From contig JAVBWK010000005.1 in NCBI GenBank assembly GCA_036677505.1, positions 1-26,006 on the forward strand: 26,006 bases of DNA. Reading direction: 5' to 3'. The notes beneath the pieces are model-generated. The model did not search any database. It saw only the letters and a list, made by a program, of their open reading frames with translations, and had not been told where the DNA came from. How positions within the stretch are numbered: the first letter of the stretch is position 1; the number at the start of each line of letters is the position of its first letter. The translations under genes were made by a program, and so were the position numbers. Shown in pieces: positions 20,990 to 26,006 of this stretch. The DNA comes from UBA2227 sp036677505. GTDB lineage: Bacteria; Bacillota_I; Bacilli_A; Erysipelotrichales; Erysipelotrichaceae.

Positions 20990-22174
20990 TTAAATGATAT
21001 TCATTTCTTTTCCGATTTTTACAAAAGCTTCAACAGCAGTATCCAGTTGTTCTTTTGTATGAACAGCAGAAACCATGACCCGGACACGACCCTGTCCTTT
21101 AGCGACCGTTGGGAAGATAATAGGGGATACAAACACGCCTTCTTTTAACAAAGCTTTGGAAAATGTCATGGTTTTTGCTTCATCCAAGATAAACACCGGA
21201 GTGATCGGAGTCATGGAGTGACCGATGTCAAATCCGGCATCCTTCATTTTTGCTTTGAAATACCGGGCATTATCCCAGCAGGCATGGGTGTATTCTTCTG
21301 ATTCAGAAAGCATTTTTACAGCTTCCAATAAAGCTCCGACTACGGCCGGAGGTAAGTATGTGGAAAACAGCAATGGTCGGGCACGATGAGCCAGCCAGTC
21401 CTTGGCCACCTGCTTGCATGCGACATAACCGCCGATCACACCAAATGCCTTCGATAATGTTCCGATCGTAAAATCGATCCGGCCGTGCAAATGAAAATGG
21501 TCGACCGTTCCCCGGCCGCTTTCACCCAAAACACCCGAACCGTGAGCATCATCGACATAGGTCAGACAGCCAAACTCCTCAGCCAGTTCAACGATTTGCG
21601 GTAAAGGAGCGATATCCCCATCCATAGAGAAAACACCATCGGTAATGATCAGAACCTGATTATAATTCTTTCTTTTCTCAAGAAGAACTCTGCGCAAGTC
21701 TTCCATGTCACAATGTTTATATACGGCCCGATCCGCTTTTGACAGGCGGGTTCCGTCGATGATCGAGGCATGATTCAGTTCATCGGATACAATCAGATCC
21801 CCAGCCTGAGTAATGGCCTGGATGACTCCGGCATTGCAGTTAAATCCGGACTGAAACAGCATGACCGCTTCTTCTTTTTTAAATTTAGCTAATTCAGCTT
21901 CAAGCTTTTCGTGGATATCCATGTTTCCGACGATCGTTTTTACGGCACCGGCACCGACCCCATAGATTTCAATCGCTTCGATCGCTGCTTTCTTAAGTCT
22001 CGGATGATTGGCAAACCCTAAATAGTTATTGGAACAAAGATTGATAACCTTTTTACCGTCGATCAGGATTTCTGCCTCATTGGCACTTTCAACGATCGGA
22101 ATCTTTCTGAAAACTCCGTCATCCTTCAGTTTTTGCACTTGCTCCTGTAAAAAGATTAAATCATGTACGCTCAT
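20990..22174 (-). CDS. kbl: Glycine C-acetyltransferase (KBL)
   Basis: A 394-residue PLP-dependent enzyme of the alpha-oxoamine synthase family that splits 2-amino-3-ketobutyrate with CoA into glycine and acetyl-CoA, the second step of threonine degradation. The PLP lysine is Lys242 in GTLSKAFGVIGGY; the cofactor ring Asp/His lie in YVDDAHGSGVLGESGRG (206-222). Other family parts are NLCSNNYLGFANHPRL (45-60), GAGAVKTIVGN and ALLKEGVFVSPIIFPTV. Length matches E. coli Kbl (about 398). The ATG overlaps the tdh stop by one base (TGATG) with GGAGGAG ahead of it, so the two are translationally coupled. Homologous BioF would use pimeloyl-CoA, but the tdh partner makes Kbl the firm choice. Confidence 0.95.
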   Translation of the reverse strand: MSVHDLIFLQEQVQKLKDDGVFRKIPIVESANEAEILIDGKKVINLCSNNYLGFANHPRLKKAAIEAIEIYGVGAGAVKTIVGNMDIHEKLEAELAKFKKEEAVMLFQSGFNCNAGVIQAITQAGDLIVSDELNHASIIDGTRLSKADRAVYKHCDMEDLRRVLLEKRKNYNQVLIITDGVFSMDGDIAPLPQIVELAEEFGCLTYVDDAHGSGVLGESGRGTVDHFHLHGRIDFTIGTLSKAFGVIGGYVACKQVAKDWLAHRARPLLFSTYLPPAVVGALLEAVKMLSESEEYTHACWDNARYFKAKMKDAGFDIGHSMTPITPVFILDEAKTMTFSKALLKEGVFVSPIIFPTVAKGQGRVRVMVSAVHTKEQLDTAVEAFVKIGKEMNII

Positions 22175-23232
22175 CAGAGCTCCTCCGGATGCGATACCAT
22201 CAAAACGATCTTTCCGCAGTTACCGCTTTCCATTAATTCCATTGCATAATCATACTTCTGCCAAGGCAGCTTATGAGTAATGATTTTATCCAGATGAAGA
22301 CGACCGCTGTCAATCAGCGCTTTCACTTGAAACCACGTGTCAAACATTCTCCGTCCCGTGATGCCGTGAATCGTCAACCCTTTAAACACGATATTTTTTC
22401 CGACTTCGATTTCCACGGGTTTCGTCGGTATACCTAAAATCGAGATTCGTCCGCCGTCTTTCACATAGGTCAGTGCCTGATTCAGTGCTGATCCGCTGCC
22501 GGACATTTCACAAACGACATCGACCCCGGCTCCATGTGTCAATTGACGAACTGTATCAACGACGTTCTGCTCGTTTGCATTGATGATATGATCAGCCCCT
22601 AAATCACGAGCCAGATTCAAACGATATTCATTGATGTCGATCGCAATGACTTTCGAAGCTCCGACAGCCTTGGCCACATCCACCGCCATGATCCCGATCG
22701 GTCCGACCCCGACCACAGCCACAGATTTTCCGATAATTTCTCCGGATAACACCGTATGGACGGCATTCCCCAATGGTTCCTGGATGCAAAGTAACTCAGG
22801 AGGCACCGAAGGATCATTGATAAATGCATTGACCGCAGGGATAGCTATGTACTGAGCAAACGCACCGTCGCGATCAACACCCAAAACCTTGGTATGTTTA
22901 CAGATATGTGCCCTGCCGGTCATGCAAAATTCACATAACCCGCAAACGATGTGTGTTTCGGCTGAAACGATATCTCCAACCCGGATATGACTGACTCTTG
23001 AGCCGACTTTAACGACTTCACCAGCCAGTTCATGACCCATGGTTTGAGGAACGGGAATCCGGGATTGAGCCCAGGCATCCCACTGATAAATATGAACATC
23101 CGTACCGCAGACCGATGTCGCCAACACCTTGACCAGAATATCATCGTCGCCAATCTGTGGGATTGGTTTCTCTATCATCACAGCACCTTTTTTAGGTTCC
23201 ATTTTACTGATCGTAAGCATATCTTTTTGCAT
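22174..23232 (-). CDS. tdh: L-threonine 3-dehydrogenase (zinc-type)
   Basis: A 352-residue zinc-dependent medium-chain dehydrogenase oxidising L-threonine with NAD+ to 2-amino-3-ketobutyrate. The catalytic zinc site has Cys42 (VCGTDVHIY) and His67-Glu68 (GHELAGEVV). The structural zinc site has Cys97, Cys100, Cys103 and Cys111. The NAD-binding loop GVGPIG is at 175-180. The HIYQWDAWAQ stretch is specific to threonine dehydrogenases rather than sorbitol dehydrogenases. The ATG at 23232 has a GGAG/GAAAG-type ribosome binding region, and the promoter lies at 23265-23293. Together with kbl it forms a two-gene operon that turns threonine into glycine and acetyl-CoA. Confidence 0.94.
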   Translation of the reverse strand: MQKDMLTISKMEPKKGAVMIEKPIPQIGDDDILVKVLATSVCGTDVHIYQWDAWAQSRIPVPQTMGHELAGEVVKVGSRVSHIRVGDIVSAETHIVCGLCEFCMTGRAHICKHTKVLGVDRDGAFAQYIAIPAVNAFINDPSVPPELLCIQEPLGNAVHTVLSGEIIGKSVAVVGVGPIGIMAVDVAKAVGASKVIAIDINEYRLNLARDLGADHIINANEQNVVDTVRQLTHGAGVDVVCEMSGSGSALNQALTYVKDGGRISILGIPTKPVEIEVGKNIVFKGLTIHGITGRRMFDTWFQVKALIDSGRLHLDKIITHKLPWQKYDYAMELMESGNCGKIVLMVSHPEEL

Positions 23233-23264
23233 GTTCTTTCATCTCCACTGTATTCTTTGTTATC

Positions 23265-23293
23265 ATTGTATCATAGCAGCCAAGTTTTTCTAA
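23265..23293 (-). promoter_or_regulatory. Promoter of the tdh-kbl operon
   Basis: On the minus strand TTAGAA (23293-23288) and TACAAT (23270-23265) are spaced by 17 bp, about 32 bp upstream of the tdh ATG. No operator was recognised. Confidence 0.55.
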
Positions 23294-23415
23294 CGGTATC
23301 CTTATGAATATTTTTGTAAATCATGAAAAGGGTAAAAGTAATTTTCAATGAAAAAAAACAGCGAAAACATCAAAATCCGGAAGATTATGATAAACTAAAA
23401 ATGAGGTGGTTAACA

Positions 23416-24582
23416 TTGAAAAAAATCGACCGTGTTGCCCAATATATCGATCAGATCGCAAATGGAAAACATACGATGGAATTATATCGTGAGTATGAAG
23501 AGGATGTCCTGAATATCCAGCCGGATGAGCTGTTTGATTTGTTCGATACTCGTCTGAATGAAGGTGAAACGCCGCAACAGATCCTGATTTATCTCGACCG
23601 GCTGATGCATGTATTCGCCCAGTCTCTAAAGAAAATTGAGATGTCAGTCGATCATGATACGTTTATCGATCATATGATTCGGGAAAACCGCGAGTTGGCC
23701 TTGCGGCTTGAGCAAATTAAGAAACTGATGACACAGAAGCATCTGACGGATTTTCGTGATGAATTGACCGTCCGATTTGAAGAGTTGCTTCAGTTCAATG
23801 TCCATTATGTTAAAAAAGAGAATATCCTGTTTCCCATGCTTGAGAAAACCAGAGATAAGTATAAAGGCGTCACCATCATGTGGACTCTTCATGACCAGCT
23901 GCGATATACGTTAAGAGATATTCTTGATCAGTTAGTTTCCGTTGATTTTGATCAAAAAGCCTTTATAATAGAAGTCGGTCGTTATTTTTTCCAGGCTTAC
24001 GGACTGATTCAGAAAGAAGAACTGATATTGTATCCGGTCGCATTGAATGTGCTTGATTTGCATCAGCACAGACAAATGAGAAGTCAGAGTTTTGAACTGG
24101 GCTTCGCATTTATCGATTCGCCAGAGCAAAACGAATCCGAAGATGCCGATCGGATGGCCGAAGATTCGAAAGACTGGATTTATCGGAGTGAAACCGGAGA
24201 ACTGACCTATGAGCAGCTGACCTTGTTTGTCAATGCATTGCCTGTGGATTGTACACTGATCGACGAACATAACAAAGTGCGTTTCTTTACCCGGCCCAAA
24301 GACCGGATATTCCCCCGGTCACCGGCCATTATCGGACGGGATGTGCGCAATTGCCATCCGGCAGAAAGTGTCGATGTCGTTAACAAAATTATCGATGCCT
24401 TTCGAAGCAATCAGCGGGATGTCGCAACCTTTTGGATCGATATGCGCGGTAAGAAACTGCTTATACAATACTTCGCTTTGCGCAATCGTGAGGGCGAATA
24501 CAAAGGAACTTTGGAAGTAAGTCAGGATATCACGGATATCCAAAAACTGGAAGGACAGCAACGCTTACTTCAATGGGAGTAG
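23416..24582 (+). CDS. DUF438-hemerythrin-PAS sensor protein
   Basis: A 388-residue soluble three-part protein. Residues about 5-70 resemble DUF438 (NIQPDELFDLFDTRLNEGET). A hemerythrin-like four-helix region follows at about 75-215 with HMIRENREL (His86), HYVKKENILFPMLEK (His130, Glu135), MWTLHDQLR (His159) and QKEELILYPVAL (Glu201/202). A PAS domain spans 265-385 (ALPVDCTLIDEHNKVRFFT, DRIFPRSPAIIGRDVRNCHP, TLEVSQDITDIQKLEG). This layout is common in anaerobes; the diiron site may sense O2, NO or iron, and the PAS may bind heme or a ligand. I chose TTG at 23416 because GAGGTGG at 23403-23409 precedes it; an in-frame ATG at 23323 would add 31 highly charged residues without a ribosome binding site. 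A permease gene follows after 12 bp. Confidence 0.87.
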   Translation: MKKIDRVAQYIDQIANGKHTMELYREYEEDVLNIQPDELFDLFDTRLNEGETPQQILIYLDRLMHVFAQSLKKIEMSVDHDTFIDHMIRENRELALRLEQIKKLMTQKHLTDFRDELTVRFEELLQFNVHYVKKENILFPMLEKTRDKYKGVTIMWTLHDQLRYTLRDILDQLVSVDFDQKAFIIEVGRYFFQAYGLIQKEELILYPVALNVLDLHQHRQMRSQSFELGFAFIDSPEQNESEDADRMAEDSKDWIYRSETGELTYEQLTLFVNALPVDCTLIDEHNKVRFFTRPKDRIFPRSPAIIGRDVRNCHPAESVDVVNKIIDAFRSNQRDVATFWIDMRGKKLLIQYFALRNREGEYKGTLEVSQDITDIQKLEGQQRLLQWE

Positions 24583-24594
24583 AGGGAGAATAGT

Positions 24595-25872
24595 ATGGAT
24601 AACTTAAAAACGATAGCCTTGGTCTTGTTTCTGGCTTTATATGCCGGATTGCTGATTTTTCCGAAGTATCGCACCTGGCTCGCATTGTCCGGTGCCGTGA
24701 TCTTCGTAATATTAGGCATATCTCCATTTGCCCAAGTTACGACAATGATCGACTTTAACGTATTGATGATGATCGGTGGTACGATGGGTATCGTAGCATT
24801 GTTTATTGAATCGAAAATGCCCGCGAAACTCGCAGATATTCTGATTGATCGGACTCCGGACGTCCGATGGGCAGTCATCGTACTCGCTTTTTTTGCGGGG
24901 ATCATCTCTGCTTTTGTCGATAATGTGGCTACGGTCTTGATGGTGGCTCCGGTTGCCATGGACATTGCTCGCAAATTGAAGATATCGCCGGTCAACATGA
25001 TCATTGCCATCGCGGTGTCATCAAACTTGCAGGGGGCAGCGACCTTGGTCGGAGATACGACGTCAATTTTACTGGGTGGATATGCCGGCATGAACTTTTT
25101 GGATTTCTTTGTATATCAGGGAAGACCCGGACTCTTTTGGATCGTTCAGTTAGGAGCGATTTTTGCCACGGCAACCTTGCTTTATGTTTTCAGAAATAAC
25201 AAAGAACCGATCCATCTTGAAGAAGTTACGGAAGTAAAGGACTACTTCCCGACGTATCTGCTGTTAGGTATGATCACCTTGTTGATTTTTGCTTCATTTA
25301 TCGAAAACCGCCCGGCCGTGACCAACGGATTTATCTGTATGTTGCTGATGGGCATCGGTTTATTACGCAAATATCTGCGTGAACAGGATTTTACCGGGAT
25401 CACCGGTGTATTATTGCAAATCGACGGAGAGACGCTGGGTCTTTTGACGGGACTGTTTGTGGTCATTGGCGGGATCAGTGCCGTTGGTGTCATCTCTGAC
25501 ATCAGTAAGGCGTTTGTACTGTTGGCCAATGATAACGTGTTTGTTATCTATACACTACTGGTCTGGGGTTCGGTCTTCTTCTCGGCATTTATCGACAATA
25601 TCCCTTATGTTGCTACGATGCTGCCAGTCGTGGCATCCATTGCTGCGCTGATGAACGTGGATCCGACTCTGCTGTATTTCGGTCTTTTGACCGGGGCGAC
25701 GTTGGGTGGTAACCTGACGCCGATCGGAGCTTCCGCCAATATCACTGCCATCGGAATCTTGCGTAAAGCCGGGTTTGAACCCAAAACATCGGAATTCATG
25801 AAAATCGGTGTGCCGTTTACACTGATTGCGGTGACCACCGGCTATATTGTCATCTACCTTTTGTTCAGATAA
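24595..25872 (+). CDS. IT-superfamily permease (ArsB/NhaD/SLC13-like)
   Basis: A 425-residue membrane protein with about eleven hydrophobic segments and two inverted-topology halves. The first half has SAFVDNVATVLMVAPV (105-120) and SSNLQGAATLVGDTTSILLGG (142-162); the second has SAFIDNIPYVATMLPVV (330-346) and GGNLTPIGASANITAIG (371-387). The SAF-x-DN and G-x-x-N/T-P-x-G hairpins are the ion/substrate sites of ion-transporter superfamily members such as ArsB, NhaD and SLC13. Substrate may be arsenite, Na+/H+, citrate or another anion; no arsenic genes are nearby, so I keep the call general. The ATG follows AGGGAGA 12 bp behind the hemerythrin-PAS gene, and the two are probably one transcript ended by the hairpin at 25911-25950. 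Confidence 0.83.
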   Translation: MDNLKTIALVLFLALYAGLLIFPKYRTWLALSGAVIFVILGISPFAQVTTMIDFNVLMMIGGTMGIVALFIESKMPAKLADILIDRTPDVRWAVIVLAFFAGIISAFVDNVATVLMVAPVAMDIARKLKISPVNMIIAIAVSSNLQGAATLVGDTTSILLGGYAGMNFLDFFVYQGRPGLFWIVQLGAIFATATLLYVFRNNKEPIHLEEVTEVKDYFPTYLLLGMITLLIFASFIENRPAVTNGFICMLLMGIGLLRKYLREQDFTGITGVLLQIDGETLGLLTGLFVVIGGISAVGVISDISKAFVLLANDNVFVIYTLLVWGSVFFSAFIDNIPYVATMLPVVASIAALMNVDPTLLYFGLLTGATLGGNLTPIGASANITAIGILRKAGFEPKTSEFMKIGVPFTLIAVTTGYIVIYLLFR

Positions 25873-25910
25873 AAACGACCGGATTTCGGTCGTTCAGACT
25901 GTAGACAAAT

Positions 25911-25950
25911 ACGGGGTTAAAAATTCATATGAATTTCTAACTCCGTTTTT
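25911..25950 (+). terminator. Long near-perfect hairpin with T tail
   Basis: Bases 25911-25946 fold back almost completely on themselves: ACGGGGTTA pairs with TAACTCCGT and the centre is the palindrome AATTCATATGAATT, with one G-U-type pair and one mismatch. A T run to 25950 follows. A smaller 8-bp inverted repeat AACGACCG/CGGTCGTT (25874-25894) lies just before it. It ends the permease unit; it could also be a leader attenuator for a gene beginning at the window edge. Confidence 0.8.
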
Positions 25951-25987
25951 CTTTGGGAAAACAAGCGGCAGAGGTGATGAAACAGAG

Positions 25988-26006
25988 ATGAGATCGAAGA
26001 GTTTGA
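25988..26006 (+). CDS. Possible start of a gene cut by window end
   Basis: An ATG at 25988 reads MRSKSL to the end of the window, with AGAGGTG at 25970-25976 ahead of it (spacing longer than usual). Only six codons are visible, so this is a weak call and no function can be given. Confidence 0.25.

Noticed and set aside
23323..23415. Longer N-terminus of the hemerythrin-PAS protein
   Set aside because: The added 31 residues are highly charged and unlike DUF438 proteins, and the ATG at 23323 lacks a ribosome binding site, while the TTG at 23416 has one.

Overview
The window looks like chromosomal DNA of a low-to-moderate GC Bacillota bacterium. TGA is used as a stop, so the genetic code is standard. 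Ribosome binding sites are strong AGGAGG types, promoters are sigma-A-like, and TTG and GTG starts are frequent. I cannot name the genus; an Erysipelotrichia- or Clostridia-like member is my guess. I see no rRNA, tRNA, CRISPR array, intact insertion sequence or phage gene.

Layout. (1) 1-1741 looks AT-richer than the rest and has a mobile, decayed character. It holds the end of a cysteine-rich 2Fe-2S/metallochaperone-like protein, a CadD-type cadmium transporter, about 490 bp without a gene that contains two interleaved inverted repeats (a possible H-type pseudoknot), and a small membrane-protein gene broken by a one-base frameshift. (2) 1826-6105 carries an APH(3')-like kinase, a GNAT acetyltransferase, small membrane proteins, a membrane-tethered XRE regulator, a DUF4256 protein and a NimA-like PNPOx-fold protein. 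(3) 6112-13938 is one colinear run of eleven genes behind a good TTGACA-17-TACAAT promoter and ending in a bidirectional terminator. It starts with a DUF1538 membrane protein overlapping a tandem PII-domain protein. It continues with an esterase, DUF3795, VOC, GNAT, an APH-fold kinase, an ANT(6)-DUF2087 fusion, a YkvA-like DUF1232 protein, an AlkD-like protein and a flavodoxin. (4) On the minus strand at 13920-15777 are a GPH-type sugar:cation symporter and a small membrane protein. (5) 15852-20505 on the plus strand has an ADP-ribosylglycohydrolase, a secreted acidic protein, a thioredoxin-like protein, a second HSL/BD-FAE-type esterase overlapping an RNA 2',3'-cyclic phosphodiesterase (ThpR), and a large DUF7309/DUF6930-like protein. 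(6) The minus-strand block 20528-23232 has a VOC protein and the threonine-to-glycine operon tdh-kbl. (7) 23416-25872 is a DUF438-hemerythrin-PAS sensor followed 12 bp later by an IT-superfamily (ArsB/NhaD/SLC13-like) permease and then a strong terminator.

How the genes may fit together. The clearest pathway is Tdh-Kbl threonine catabolism. The clearest under-described module is the translationally coupled DUF1538/tandem-PII pair, which looks like a membrane transporter or channel with its own PII-type sensor. Many other genes are small detoxification or modification enzymes (APH, ANT, GNAT, VOC, PNPOx, AlkD, flavodoxin) sharing transcripts. Several transcription units are packed so tightly that the promoter of the next gene lies inside the terminator hairpin of the previous one.
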